64,000 bases of DNA, from positions 6,453,501 to 6,517,500 of the forward strand of contig CAMRHE010000067.1 in NCBI GenBank assembly GCA_947044405.1. The letters run 5' to 3'. Positions 11,488 to 23,865 of the stretch are shown in pieces. The DNA is from Leptodactylus fallax. Lineage: Eukaryota > Chordata > Amphibia > Anura > Leptodactylidae. The position numbers and the translations under genes are program-made. Position 1 is the first letter of the stretch; every line of letters begins with the position of its first letter. A model generated the notes under the pieces. That model was not told the DNA's origin. It saw only the letters and a list, made by a program, of their open reading frames with translations, and made no database searches.

Positions 11488-11569
11488 TCTCCCTCTTTAC
11501 ACAATAATGCTAATGCAACAATGGAAAAAAGTATTATAAATGTCACGAAATAAAAAAAAAACCCTGTAC

Positions 11570-11647
11570 CTGCCAGAAGTCAGCCACCGTGGAGGGGAGT
11601 GGTCCTTGAGTTGAAATATAAGCTGGATTTCTTGGATCATGGTCCAT
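11570..11647 (-). CDS. PTPRN2: PTPRN2 coding exon, TQGPL block
   Basis: This 78-bp, 26-codon exon reads [20 protein letters not shown] and then VADFWQ. The TQGPLP and DFWQ words are signature blocks of the tyrosine phosphatase fold (TQGPL..T..DFW). [11 protein letters not shown] with VADFWQ identifies PTPRN2 rather than PTPRN. The acceptor is TTTTGCAG, the donor is CAG|GTACAG, and both ends are phase 0. The exon is too short to show as a long open frame and was found by reading the minus strand against the family. Confidence 0.95.
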
Positions 11648-12093
11648 CTGCAAAATAAGATTTGATATCTCAGTTAACATTATGTAAAATGAAATGTGCA
11701 ATAAATACATGATATACTGTACTGTATATGATATATACCAGATATAGTGCAGTAAACTGTCTACTAGAGATCTGTCTATGAGGATTCATAGCTGACCCTC
11801 AATAGTATAAGGATTGTAGGTATCTATCATTTAGGTGATATGGTCTCATACACTTCAGATAGCTCTGCACACAGCTATTCCCCCCATACACATGCATATT
11901 TGGCTCAATTGAGCATCTGTGTGTTTTCAATAGCGATAGGCGAATAAGCTGCTATCAGACAACTTATCTCCGCTAAGGATGAAAGGATTTGGCATGCTAA
12001 AATTCAGCAGCCCAAGCCTTCTTTTCTAGACATTTGGTCATGGCAGAAGGCTGGAACCCCTGTATAAGTCCTGTTGAAATTTTTATGGCTACC

Positions 12094-12390
12094 TTAAAGG
12101 TGTTGTCCAAGATCAGATATTGATGCTCTACCCTTACTGTAGGTCATCAATATCAGATCTGTGAGGGTCTGACCACTGTTCTCAGTGAAAAGAATGGGAG
12201 CTGAGCTGCCACAGTGTGGCATGGCCACTGCTCAGTGTATGTCGCCATTTGCTTCCGTTTCCATACATTGTGCTATTCAAGTGAATGGGAGCTGAGCTCC
12301 TATAGTGTGGCATGGCTAGCGTACTAAGCTGTCTGCTTCTGACTCCGTAAGCTGTGTAGATATCAGCTGATCGGTGGGAGTTCCAGGTGT
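12094..12390 (+). mobile_element. TTAA-type element, partial
   Basis: Starts TTAAAGGTGTTGTCCAAG. It has GTAGGTCATCAATATCAG, a duplicated AATGGGAGCTGAGCT segment and AGCTGATCGGTGGGAG. The right tip is unclear. Confidence 0.6.
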
Positions 12391-12508
12391 TGTTCTCCCA
12401 CTGATTTCATTATTAAAGGACTTCGTATACGACACAATAGTATAATGCAAACGTGGATTTATCCACCAATTGTAGATATTTACGTAGAGTAAAATAGAGC
12501 AAGCAACA

Positions 12509-12536
12509 TTTCGGTCAATGTTTAGACCTTCGTCAG
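12509..12536 (-). ncRNA. Hammerhead-like motif (CTGACGA ... GAAA)
   Basis: On the minus strand CTGACGA is followed by A, a GGTC/GACC stem with an 8-base loop, then GAAATGTTGC. The strict hammerhead core allows no extra A after CUGANGA, and I could not form stem III, so this is a resemblance and not a proven ribozyme. Confidence 0.3.
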
Positions 12537-13979
12537 ACTCTGAAATGGTAGCAGTAAAGAGGGCTGAAGACACGTTCTCCAATCGATCAAAAATGTAAGA
12601 CTGAGCTGCAGTAAGGTAAGGCAGGTATCCACAAATAAAGTGCTGTGTTAAGGGTTGGGACACTACTTTGTGTCACATAAAACAAGGAGTGCCCTCCACA
12701 GCATTTGGATCATTTTATTACCCATTGATTTCATATTCATGACCAATCCTAAAGATATCCGACCCTGGACATCCCCTATAAGATCACACATATCATACAG
12801 CTAGCCCACATGGAAGGAGTCCCATGATCAAAGACACCCCTCTTCCCTATGAGAATCTGCTCAAGGATTTGCTTCCCTAAAAACACTACAAATTAACAAA
12901 GAAGTCTCAAGAGTTAAACCTTCCCTTCTATTCTACACTATCTAGGGTAGATACAGTAGAGGGCATTCATACATCAAAACCTCCTGTCCTAAGATTGGGG
13001 ACTGCAGTAGAATCTTTGCCCCAATTTAATTTTTGCTACCATTTTTAAGCCTCACTGCTTATCTTCCCGTCTCCAATAATTGGAGGACATAACAATGAAG
13101 ACCAATAATAAAGTGACAGTGCACAATGGATGATTTCTTTTCCAAGGAGCATGGCCATAGAATACAAGAACCCTTTTTTTTCTACCTTGTAAATTTTTCT
13201 ATTTATTGCTCGTATATTTCCCAGACCTAGAAAACATTTCTAGTTCATATATACTCGGATAGAGGAAGAAATTCACAAGCTTGATTTACCTCAACAACAC
13301 ATTCGAGTTTCCTGGAGAATTCAATGTGTAACCTATCAGATAATAAGTTTTTGCTGCTTGGACAACATTTTTGATTTATTCTGTAATTGAAATGATATAT
13401 TGCTATATACTTTACCATGAGTTGCAATTTATGTAGAAACAGAATAATGTCATGGAAAAGTACAAGAATGATGTCCCTTTTGTAGGAAAAAGTACAGCAT
13501 ATATATTTCATACTGTACATTCACTTTACATTGTCACTGGTATTTGACTTAAAAAACACCATATCACCTCCGCGGAATAACGGGCCTCAGTATTATCGCG
13601 ATGTAGATCAATGACCAAGAACTACTCATTCTAAAAATATATGTATGTCTCATTTTACAGATGACAGGGTCAAAAGACGCATGGCCAGCACATTGCTTGT
13701 CTATATTACAAAAAAGATATGTGACACACACAAAAAGAGGGCACTGGAAATATGGGATTGGTCAAAAATTTTGACAGAGTACACTGTTCTCTCCGACCTT
13801 TGTTACCACATGGTTGAAAGTATGATTAACAAGTTGTGGGTGGTAGGGCAGTAGTGCAGATATACTGTGTGGTTTTCCCAAATTTGAAGACAATTGAAAT
13901 TTAAACATTTTTGCAAATATAAGTATTTAAAAAATGTTGCTTTTCAAATATTTTCCCTAACCATCCTAGTGGTGACAGT

Positions 13980-14408
13980 GTGTTGTTGACAATGGATAAG
14001 ACTAGAGATGGGTCTATTCTGAATGCGGCGGCCAGGCTCATCTATCAGTCTAGACGCTACAGCGATGCCTCCGGCCTGAGTCAGTCACTACATTGGCTGC
14101 CTATTCAATACAGAATACAATATAAACTTATCACCCTCATTCACAAGGCTCTCCATAATGCTGCACCTCCCTACATTTCCTCCCTCATCTCTGTCTATCG
14201 CCCAACCCGTGCCCTCCGTTCACTCAATGACCTAAGACTAACATCCTCTATTATCAGAACCTCCCACGCTCGTATACAAGACTTCTCCCGAGTTGCACCA
14301 CTTCTCTGGAATGCTCTATCCTGGACTATGAGATTAACCCCCAATTTCCACAGCTTCAAGTGTAAACTAAAGACATATCTTTTCAGAAAGGCCTATCACA
14401 ACTCCTAA
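13980..14408 (+). mobile_element. Non-LTR retrotransposon (LINE) 3' coding fragment
   Basis: The open frame carries NAAARLIYQSRR, SLHWLPIQYRIQYKL, HKALHNAAPPYISSLI, RPTRALRSLND, DFSRVAPLLWNAL and FKCKLKTYLFRKAY. These are the ordered C-terminal blocks found after the reverse transcriptase of L2/CR1-group LINEs. Only the last 130 or so codons remain, as expected for a 5'-truncated copy. The first codons before NAAARL may belong to other sequence. Confidence 0.85.
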
Positions 14409-14479
14409 AGTAAACCCTTCTGTAGTTAGAATCCCTAAAGCATACCCTCCTCTGTCATATCCGGGGAGGCTTTCAGTGT

Positions 14480-14940
14480 GTAATTATTACAAGGCATTAT
14501 GGGAAAAGGAGCTGGGAAGCTCAAGCAATGCTTAGTAGAGGGCAAAATGGCAATGCAAAACTCTGCACACCTTCACTGGTGCTCTCCACAAGGAGAGAGA
14601 TTCCCTTCCCTGAGCCACTCATTGCCTCCCACAAAGCCAGCCAGTTCACTCTGCTCTGCACTGATGAAGTACAAAAATCCCGAAACAGTGCTGTATGCAG
14701 ATGAGTGATATTGGCTTGGCTAAAATTTCTCTTGCTTTCTCAAGACTCAGTAGGTCAAAAGCAAATTGAGGATTTGTTACATCCAACAGAGGGCACATGA
14801 GCTCCCAGCTCCTTTCCCATAATGCCTTGTGATATGTAGATGCTTAGTAGAGGGCAAAAAGGCAATTCAAAACTCTACACACCTTCACTGGTGCTCTCCC
14901 CAAGGAGAGAGATTCCCTTCCCTGAGTGTGTAATTATTGT
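14480..14940. repeat. Duplicated fold-back repeat
   Basis: ATGCTTAGTAGAGGGCAAAA to TTCCCTTCCCTGAG occurs at about 14529-14622 and again at about 14840-14926. AAGGCATTATGGGAAAAGGA (from 14491) is inverted as TCCTTTCCCATAATGCCTTG at about 14811-14831. GAGTGTGTAATTATT-like words border both ends. Confidence 0.7.
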
Positions 14941-15715
14941 CATCTAATAAATGTACGGCCATATTGTACAATACACGGCACACACTGTACGTACACTTTT
15001 GAACACCCACATTCAGGTTCTTTAGTACAAGGCACATATAAAGAACATATGCTTCCTTGTAGAAGTGTCATTATGCTGTCATTTAAATGCTATAAATGTG
15101 AAGAGCGGCTGCGTTACGTAGCGAGCCAGCCATTCATGGTCTGCTAGACAGAAGCAGAGAGAATCAATGCTGATTTGAGCAGGGCTGTCAGGGAGCTCAG
15201 CTATCTGTTACATCAGAAACAGGCCATTCGTCGCCTTTTAGCGATAATCAGCTACTGTCAGAAAACTGCTTTCTGGAACGTGGCAAACATAATGATTAAG
15301 AACAGGGAAATATGCCATCTGCTTATGAGGACTAAATAGAATTACAGCTAAGCCATGAACATTCTGTAGGATGTGGCACAATTAAAGTTCACCTATCGCC
15401 TACTAACTTGGAAGTGGAGATCGGCAAGCGGAGTTTTCACGTTCAAGAGCTACAGTTTGCAAAATGCTTTGTAACCCTTTATCTGATATTACAGATGGTC
15501 AGGGTCATACCGTTTATTCCATTCACTTCTATTCTATAGTATTGTAAAATTAATGCAAAAATTACTAATGGTGAATCTAGCGAAATTCACCATTTGGTAG
15601 CATGCAGTCTAGGATTTTGCTTTTATGTACTGTACTAACATTGCCAATCATGTATATTGGATAATATACAGTATTGAACATAAGTTTTAGGCTCGTGTGC
15701 TAAAAATGCTGCAAG

Positions 15716-15944
15716 GAAAGGCAAGGTTCACACCTGCGTTAGAGTCTCCGCTGCAGATTCTGTCTAAAATTGATGAAGAAAAAAGTCATGCATGGAGGAC
15801 TTTTTTTCTCTGCCGGTTTTATACTGAAGCCCAACTGACACCCATTATAGTCTATGGAGTCTGCAGGTGTCTGTGGGTAGCCACTTTTTTAGTGGACGGC
15901 CGTCAGTCTTTTGGGTCCCCATGGACCCGAACGACAGAGACGAA
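15716..15944. mobile_element. Fold-back MITE, GGCTAGGTTCACACC family, right end lost
   Basis: The left end AAGGCAAGGTTCACACCTGC and the interior CCATTATAGTCTATGG..TCTGC match the family. The right end is replaced by the broken Tc1 that follows. Confidence 0.65.
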
Positions 15945-16451
15945 TGCTACTTTGAACACTTTCAAAAATAGAAGTGTTAATAGTTTATTTTTGTTAAAAC
16001 AAAATGAAGTGACTGAACCAAGAGAAATATAAATCCCATCAATATTTGGTGTAACCTTTGCCCTTTGGAGGAGGAGTCCTGGAAGTGATGATATGGCCCC
16101 CACAGAGCCCTGATCTCATCATCATCCAGTCTGTCTGGGATTACATGAAGAGACAGAAGGATTGGAGCAAGCCTACATCCACAGAAGATCTGTGCTTAGT
16201 TCTCCAAGATGGCGGGAACAACCTGCCTGCCGAGTTCCTTCTAAACTTTCTGCAAGAACCGAGAAGAACTGATGGAAGACAAAGAATGGTCACACCAAAT
16301 ATAGATGGGAATTAGATTCTTCTTTGGTTCATTCACTTCATTATGTTAACTGACAAAAATAAACCATTAACACTACTATTATTATATTATTGAAAACATT
16401 CTGGCTTTGTAGCATGTTTCTACACCTGCCTGAAACTTTTGCACAGTACTG
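15945..16451 (+). mobile_element. Broken Tc1-like transposon, GTGCAAAAGTTT family
   Basis: The right end is complete: RC reads CAGTACTGTGCAAAAGTTTC with TA beyond it at 16452-16453. The left end lacks its outermost bases and abuts a fold-back MITE. Left (about 15945-16050) and right (about 16330-16451) parts form a diverged inverted repeat around AGAAGTGTTAATAGTTTATT. Only a short transposase remnant lies between them. Confidence 0.82.
16076..16315 (+). pseudogene. Tc1-like transposase tail remnant
   Basis: The translated stretch WPPQSPDL.IIQSVWDYMKRQ aligns with the C-terminal catalytic block of Tc1 transposases. The catalytic Glu of the IIES motif is replaced by Gln. The N-terminal two thirds is absent. 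The following LQDGGNNLPAEFLLNF is the usual C-terminal helix region with substitutions. It is inactive. Confidence 0.82.
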
Positions 16452-18825
16452 TAGTTTTAGTGTTTTATGCTGTCTGCTATAAATATGTTTCTATTTCTGA
16501 AATGCTGTCAAACCATACAAGAAGGTCACTCACTGCTCTTCCCAGTAGACTATAGTTCCCTAACCTTTTGTAGGTCGTGAGCTGCTTTAATATATGACAG
16601 ATGGTGTTGCGCTACACTGAATAATAAAAGGCAAGACTGTAGTAAGTTATGACCAGGTATTAAACTGTTAGTGATATTTTGCTTGTAGAACAAACATCTA
16701 GTACTGCTATAGCATCTGACTATTGTACAATAATATCTGCAGAAAGAAATTAGCTGGGGGCTACATGTACAAGACCTGAGAGTCACTTGTTGCTCATGAC
16801 CCACTTTTTGGGATACAACGATGAGTAGGTAGATCAGTAGACTATAGCCGCAGTTGCTGTACTGTAACATAATTATTAAAGGGCTTGTCCATTTCAGAAA
16901 ACCTACAAATATACAGTATACTGTATATGTAAAATTTTAAGGAATTCTCCTGTTCAGGACCTTATCTCTGGGTAGAATGGAGGTCGGTTACAAAGAGCAT
17001 CTCTCTGGAGGACTTGTCTTCTCCTACATTATACAGACAACCCATTAATTTTAATGGACAAGGTGTAATATTTATTTTCCCCTGTGGTGGTGCTGCAGTA
17101 AAACTTAACACTTACACAAGGTTCCCCCACAGTTTACTGCTGATCACTAGGGGTCCTAGCAGTGGAAAACTGTGTCTTCACTTTTGATCTAGGGACCATC
17201 TCATATTGGTAGGAGGAAATAATTTTAGCCAGGAGAAAAGACACCAAATTTACCAGGCAAGTCTTATAATAAAATATCACATGCATCCATCTTTGACAAA
17301 CACACAGGCCAGATCCATAAACATATGTTATACATTCAGGCAATAAATTTACTTGACTTCTGACATTTTTGATGTATGAGGAATTTTGCATGGAAATAAA
17401 TAACTCCTTGTCAAAAATCTAATTTATTAGCCACTCATGGGTAACCAACTAGTAACAAACAAATGAATAAGACATTGATTACATTTCAATTTGCATAAAG
17501 TTATGGAGGCCTTAAGCACCAGAAACCATTACTCATACAGATCTATGTAGATCCCTAATCTCATAGACAGGATAAATATGTCCCAGGAGGACTCCATACT
17601 TCCTGTGGTAGAACCAATGACCAGAAAATGATCATCTTAAGTAAACAAACTGAACCCAGCAGCAGAGTCTTGGACTTGGGTTCCCAGTCCCAATTCTATT
17701 TTCATTATATTAGTACACGTAGAGGAACTACATTGTGTCCTGGCATACCTTTCCTCTTGGTTTGAGGTACTCTATCCTGAGATGAGCGGCACGAGATGAC
17801 CAGCTTTGAGCAAAGTGTTGTAAATAACAAAAGTTGTTTTTTTTTCCAAAGCTGTTCATCTTGCTACACTCACGATATCTCGAGCCAAGAGAAAGGGTAA
17901 GAAAGGAAAGACACGTCTATACATATTTTAGTCCAAGGGATTAACACAGCCATACACATAACATAGCTGTTAGCTGAGCACCCGTATGGCCAACACCTCT
18001 CCTGACAACCCTTTACACATAAATGCTCAATAAGGAGAAAGTAAAAAGCTGCTGCTAGAATCCTTTGGTATATATTTTGATAACCTTTCAAGCCATAGGC
18101 GCAGAGAAATTTTCTTTCTACCACCCCCCATTGTGCGACTCTAAGCATTCCTGCGGGACGTGACATTTAGCTTAACTCAAAGCTCTTGGGTCTGATGCAA
18201 ATTCTGTAACGGAGCTGCCAAGCAAAGTGTCATATATAGTAATGCTGTCCTTGTATGACTTACTGAGGCTGCTGGGCTTCTTAAGGGGACCATACAAAAT
18301 CAATAACAGTTTGTTAACAGCTATTCCTTGAGGACAAAGGACTGGTCCCGCTGAAATTTAAGATTCTATTTTTATCTGACAAATTAAACAGAACTTTTCA
18401 CCACCTCTACCGATTCCAGTTCTTTGCATCCTTTAGGTTGATTCTGATGCAGTCAGAATTTTTTCTCTAGCCCCCACTTTTCCTGTGCAATGAGCACAAT
18501 TAGTTTCAGTCCTTGGTATGCTAACTAGACTCTAATGTAAGGTGGGCAGTGACAGGCAGGAATAGACAAGGGGGAGTTATTCAGAGCTCCAATCAGAGGC
18601 AGCCAGTGTCAGAGCTCAGAATCACACCCCTTGCCTGCTCCTGCCTGACACCGCCCTCCTGACAGTACAGAGCCTAAATAGGATATCAGGCACCAAAACT
18701 AACAGCACTGATTGCTCAGGAATGGTGGGGGCTAAAGAAAAACTTTCAACTGCACTGGAATCGATGGAGGGAGCCTATTAAAGGATGGAAAAAGCTCGAG
18801 TGGGTGGAGTTGGTGAAAGGTCCTA

Positions 18826-19160
18826 TTTGAAGGCATTTTCTGAGCAAATCATACTGATGACCTATCCTTAGGATAGGTCATCAATATCAAATTGGCAGAG
18901 GTCCGACACCCAGGACCCCCATCGATCAGCTGTTCTCAGCAGCTGCTATACAGAGAACAGAGGTGGATGCAGACAGTGCTATTCTCTGTGTATCTCAGAT
19001 CAGTGTCATAACTAGGAATGGCTGGGGCCCAATGCGAACATTTGACATGGGGCTCCCCACCCGAACTGCCGCCCCCAAAATTGGCTGGGGTCGTGAGTGT
19101 CAGAATCCCAATGATCTAAGGATAAGTCCTCAATATCATTTTTTGATAAAAACCTTTTAA
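18826..19160. mobile_element. TTAA-type element with an internal foreign segment
   Basis: The left part has CCTTAGGATAGGTCATCAAT and the right part has a matching inverted GATAAGTCCTCAATATC, ending TTTTAA. The GTGTCATAACTAGGAATGGC segment in the middle is not shared by sister copies and is probably another repeat. Confidence 0.6.
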
Positions 19161-21333
19161 ATAAACATTAGATGGTCAACTGGTACAGACAAACTTAAGA
19201 GGTTCTGCAGACCTTAGGATATTATGTATAAGCACCTTTAGGCACTGGGTGAATCCGAAACTTACAACTATAGTTATATTCGGTCATAACACTGGTTGTA
19301 TCCAATCATATGGTAGAATTATCACTAGGCATTCATTTGCAATAAAGATCAATAGCAGTCTAGTTAAAACATAACTAGAGACAGAGATCTGAACGTTCGT
19401 CCTTGAAAGTAATGATGAAAAGTATACATTAATGAGCAAAATCTATTACAATATCCACTTATAAAGAGATCAGACACAGCCACAATAAATACGATTAAAC
19501 TGGGTTTATAAAAACCCTGAAGAGATAGATGTGTGACTCGAGTGGTTTCCTATAAGCACAGAAAAGCTAAATCAATGTGGGAATCAATGGCAGATCAATA
19601 GCGAGATCATCAATAGTTCTTTATGTAGCAGGGGATGATATAAGATTGCTACTTCCATCCATTAAGTGCTCTGATGAACTCACAAATAAATGTCACCCAG
19701 CAGTGTATTATAGTGGGAAGAGAATGTCTGTATATCGTATATTATACTATTCAAAGTTACACGAGGACTATATAACACTATAATGTCACCATTCTAATAG
19801 CAACCACTTCCTATTTACATCAGATCACTGCAAATACCTTGAAATGTGACATTAAGTTAAGGAGGCGAATCTGCAATTAAAATGCCTTCTCGCAAAGTAG
19901 TGATTTTAGTAGATAAGCCGCAAAAAACCTTGTAACACATAGAATCACTCTGACATTATAAAGCAGTAAGCATCTCATTCTAAACCGCTTCCCTTAAACT
20001 AGCCGTACCTCTTCAATAGCTCTAGGCTGATAGCTATTACCACACACTCATATATGCTTGTTTCAGCCGAGTGTGCATGTGCTTTCAATGAGGAGACTAG
20101 ACCAATTGTGGTCATAAACCTTTAATAGCAGTCAGCCGGGCAATAACCCATTGATTCTCCATTGTCCAGAGACTGTTTAACCACTTACTTCCTCCAGGGT
20201 TCTTTTTGGATGGAACTTTGGGATTTCACGCTGGTTCCGACCCTGGGTCAACAAGACTAGAAGTTGATTCACCTCCTCTTTCCTTCCTTACCTGTGAACA
20301 CAGGGAGGAGGGTACCAGGTGATGGTTACAATCATGTGACACAGGGTCAGAACCAATCTGAAAAACCCAAATAGAACACAGGGAAGGGAGTGGTTGGACA
20401 GTCCCTGGATAACCCCTTTAACCTGCCCATAAAGCATCAATAGCTGTTGGTCCTTAACCAACTACCGACATGTCCTTATCTTTGAGCAGACGGAAGTTAT
20501 TTTGCTATTGTAAAAGTGATAGCCTCTGCTTCTTCTGTCTGACCATAAACCAAGGAACCTTAGGGTAGGAAACATTGGTGCAGTGGATCTCATACAGTGT
20601 GACATCATCATACATAGCACCACATGTCATCACTGGGGGTCAGGTAGTAGTAGAACCTAGGATCTTCATGCATTGTTTCTGCATCTAGAGTAACCAGGGA
20701 GAGAAAAAAGGAATTTTCCAAAGGGTCCATGGGAAATTACATTAAGACTAACAGGATGGGCTAATCGTTAAAATGCCAATGCCAAAGACATATTAAGGAA
20801 GCCAATTTGTGAAGAAGTATTTTCTGTAAGAAAGTAGGATATTGGTCAACCTCAGATCTAAGGCTATTTGCATTTGGAATATAAATGAATTTCTCTGTAA
20901 CAATGCCAGATTTTCTTACACTACTGGAATTTCTTTATTAAGTTCTTTGTGACTTCAAAGTAACAACTGTAGCTAGACTTAAGGCTTTCAGTGCTCAGGA
21001 AAGCACAATGGGATTAAAGCTATGGGTGGTCCAAGAGGTTTATCTGGTGACTCTGATCCTAAGACAAATGGTTTCAGTACATGACCATTCCATACCATGG
21101 GCTTTATATAAAGTACTTGTGCTGTGTCACATCTTAGCAGCCTGCATTTATCATTTACTATAGGATGCAATGTACTGTCCTCATATGACGCATCAAATAT
21201 CCTGTAGTTCTAAAACAATTGTCACAAACCAATGTGCTTATTCACGTAAGTAGGCTTTAGACACCTTAATAAGTAACCCATACAAGCACTGAGTTTGTCT
21301 AGTATTCCCTGCCACCAGAAATGCTTCATGGTC

Positions 21334-21909
21334 TTAAAGGGATTCTATCATTGGGGAAACATGTTAACTGAAGCCACGTCGTAATAGCCTTTATAAAGGC
21401 TATACTTCTGCTACCTTTCTTGTTTCGCTCCTCACTGCCGTTTAGAAGAAATCTTGATTTTTATCTTTATGCTAATAAGTATTCAGAATGCACAGGGGGC
21501 GTCTCCTGTGCTCTCCTCAGACACATTTTTTAACTTACCGCGCCGCCTCTCTTCTTCTTTAGCAGACGCCTCTTGTTGATGTCATCCTTCGTTCGGGAGA
21601 CATGCAGAGACTGCCCATGTCCATTCGGCCATTTTCCTGTGGCCTATTACACAAGCATACTGCATGCGCTGTATGTAATAGGCCACAGGAAAATGGCCGA
21701 ACGAAGACTCGTACATGGATGACGTCAAGAAGAGGCGTCTGCTAAAGAAGAAGAAGAAGATGCACTTGCATAAAGATAAAAATCCACATTTCTTCTAAAC
21801 GGAGTTGAGGAGCGAAACAAGAAAGGTAGGAGAAGAATAGCCTTTATAAAGGCTATTGCGACGTGGCTTCAGTTAAAAACATGTTTCCCCAATGATAGAA
21901 TCCCTTTAA
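21334..21909. mobile_element. Kolobok/T2-like fold-back MITE
   Basis: 576 bp with TTAA at both ends. The ends TTAAAGGGATTCTATCATTG and CAATGATAGAATCCCTTTAA are exact inverses. The pairing continues inwards for well over 100 bp with small gaps (ACGTCGTAATAGCC against GGCTATTGCGACGT, GTTTCGCTCCTC against GAGGAGCGAAAC). A second inverted pair, GGCCATTTTCCTGTGGCC and its reverse, lies at the centre. TTAAAGGR tips with TTAA duplication are the signature of T2 elements in Xenopus. Confidence 0.88.
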
Positions 21910-22235
21910 AGGGAGTCTGTCACCTTAACTCAACCAGGCAGATAGATATGTTACGGTAATCTGAAGCAAACAGTGGTCTCCCCTTGTGAATTGGTGTCTT
22001 CATTGCTGAGATATTGCAGTTTTTGTCAATATGCAAATGAGCTGTTTGCAGCAATGAGGGTGTCGCGCTTATCTTTTTTGGAGTAATGATAACACCCTCG
22101 TTGCTCCAAAGAGCTCATTTGCATATTGACAGAAAGAGCAATGTCTCGCCAAAAGAGGCAGCAATTCACAAGGGGGGTTAAACTGCCTAACCTATTTACC
22201 TGTGGGGCTGGCTTCTTGTGACAAACTCCTTTTAA
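21906..22235. mobile_element. Kolobok/T2-like MITE sharing a TTAA with its neighbour
   Basis: Begins TTAAAGGGAGTCTGTCACC on the TTAA that ends the previous element, and ends with the diverged inverse GTGACAAACTCCTTTTAA. Inner arms TATGCAAATGAGCTGTTTG and AGAGCTCATTTGCATATTGA pair. Confidence 0.82.
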
Positions 22236-22314
22236 TGTCACCTAAGATACCACAGAAATGTTAACACTCATCTTACTAGGAGAGGATTGCCACCTATATG
22301 GTGGTGGTGGGGTG

Positions 22315-22700
22315 TTAAAGGAGATGTCCAGTTATTTTTTTTAATTATTGCGTAGATAATCAATTAAAGATCAGTGGGGGTCCAATGCCCAGAACCGCCG
22401 TTGATCAGCTGTTTGAAGAGGCTGCAGAGCTCATGCCAGTGTTGTGACGTCTTCACCATTTACATTGCACACCGTTTGCAGACATGTGATATAATTTACT
22501 TCTATTGGACAAGGGTGTAGTTACATCACATGGCCACTATGACACATAAGGTGTGTGATGTAACAGCTTGCATGAGCGACATGGCCCCTTTAAACAGCTG
22601 ATCAGGGGGGATCCCGAGTGTGGGATCCCTACTGATCTTTTATTGATGACCTATGCTGAGAATAGGTCATCAACCAAAAAGAACTGGAATACCCCTTTAA
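22315..22700. mobile_element. Kolobok/T2-like MITE
   Basis: 386 bp from TTAAAGGAGATGTCCAG to GGAATACCCCTTTAA. It shows GTTGATCAGCTGTTTGAAG on the left and TTTAAACAGCTGATCAGG on the right. It belongs to the same family as 58401-58802. Confidence 0.82.
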
Positions 22701-23217
22701 GTAAAGGAAGAAGGAAAAGGATCGGCAAACATGCATCAAATCTGAAGAACTTGCAATTGCACAATAACAGGTTTTACTTGGCACTGTATCACTTCTCTCT
22801 TTATAGAGAACATCTAATGAATCAATCACAAATTATGTGTTGATCTATCTCTCCTATTGTCTCTCTGCCACATATATATGGAGAATATTTGCCATCAACA
22901 TCCTTAAAAAATATACTGAGTATCCATACAAAGATCCAGTTGGCAAGAATGCTTTAGGTCAATGTTCTCTAGAAAAAGGTATGCAAGATATAAGGCCAGT
23001 CCGTAAGTCAATGTTCAAACCTTTAAAGAGTCTTGAAACATGTCTTAAAATCCATCTTTAGTCTTTCTGTCAGTAATCAGATCACCATAGAATCACTTCT
23101 AAATTGCATTGCATCTCGTAATTGAGCAATAAGTTGACTTGCTGATAAGCACTTTGGATGTAATTCAGGTTTTTATTGAAGCGTAAAATTACAAAAAGCA
23201 AAGAGGTGAATACTTAC

Positions 23218-23291
23218 TATAGGACTGGCGTTGATGTAGTCAGAGTGGTCATGGCTATTCTCGCTCTTTAGAATTATTCTATTGTGGTCAT
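23218..23291 (-). CDS. PTPRN2: PTPRN2 coding exon, phosphotyrosine-recognition region
   Basis: This 74-bp exon holds two bases finishing a Tyr codon and then 24 codons, [20 protein letters not shown] followed by ASPI. YDHNRIIL corresponds to the YDHSRV-type recognition loop of tyrosine phosphatases, and SDYINASPI to the classical [23 protein letters not shown] fits PTPRN2; PTPRN has a different residue pattern before SDYINA. Borders are TTTACAG acceptor and ATA|GTAAGT donor (phase 0 out). No frameshift or stop is present. Confidence 0.95.
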
Positions 23292-23865
23292 CTGTAAAGA
23301 CAAAAAGAATAATATAAGTAGGTCCTGACATCGGTGCTCTAGTATCTACTTCTCTTTTCTTCTGCCATTCTTATCTTTGACAGACAGGATCTTTGTTTGC
23401 ATATTCTCTTTGGTAGAGTGTTTCGGAAGGTACTTACAATTATATAACATATTTTAGTGGAAACAATGTCTTTTGTGCTATATAAGGCATATTTACTGGT
23501 GCAACTAAAAATGCCTAAAATTGAGTGGATTTTTCATTAGAACTCACTGCAGCGTGGCCGAAGCTTCACCACTTTAGAATGGTGGAAGCAAGAGTGAAAA
23601 CATTTTTTTTTTTTGCACAGCTTGTAGATGAGATTTGTTTAAATCCTCTCCACTTTGGTGCTTCTGTACATTGCGGTGGATTATCCTTTGGCAAGTCCAT
23701 AGCAGCTAATCCACTGTGAGTGTGCCCCCGTGTGGACCCATCCTTAAAGGGATTTCTGAAGAACATGATCATATTTAAATTTGTAGTCCATTTAAAGGGA
23801 ACCATTTTTGCAAATAGAGATAATTAACAATTTTGCTAAACTTTAAAGATTTTCTTTAAAGATGT

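Larger units (their letters stand above)
8248..11569 (-). other. PTPRN2: PTPRN2 intron, 3.3 kb
   Basis: Contains a low-repeat stretch just upstream of the core-strand exon (8260-8590), a TTAA-type fragment, a GGACCATTATACTGTG minisatellite, a fold-back MITE at about 9694-9901, a possible fold-back at about 10690-11160 with ATGCAAATGAGCAATCTGGAGC and its near-inverse, and a three-copy tandem repeat at 11332-11487. Nothing was recognised in about 10230-10680. Confidence 0.85.
11648..23217 (-). other. PTPRN2: PTPRN2 intron, 11.6 kb
   Basis: Holds a TTAA-type element, a hammerhead-like module near 12520, a LINE 3' fragment, a duplicated fold-back at 14480-14940, a MITE next to a broken Tc1, and the three-element TTAA cluster at 21334-22700. 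Long stretches, notably 12700-13970, 16460-18820 and 19160-21330, show no recognised gene or element. 15060-15480 is free of obvious repeats. Confidence 0.85.
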
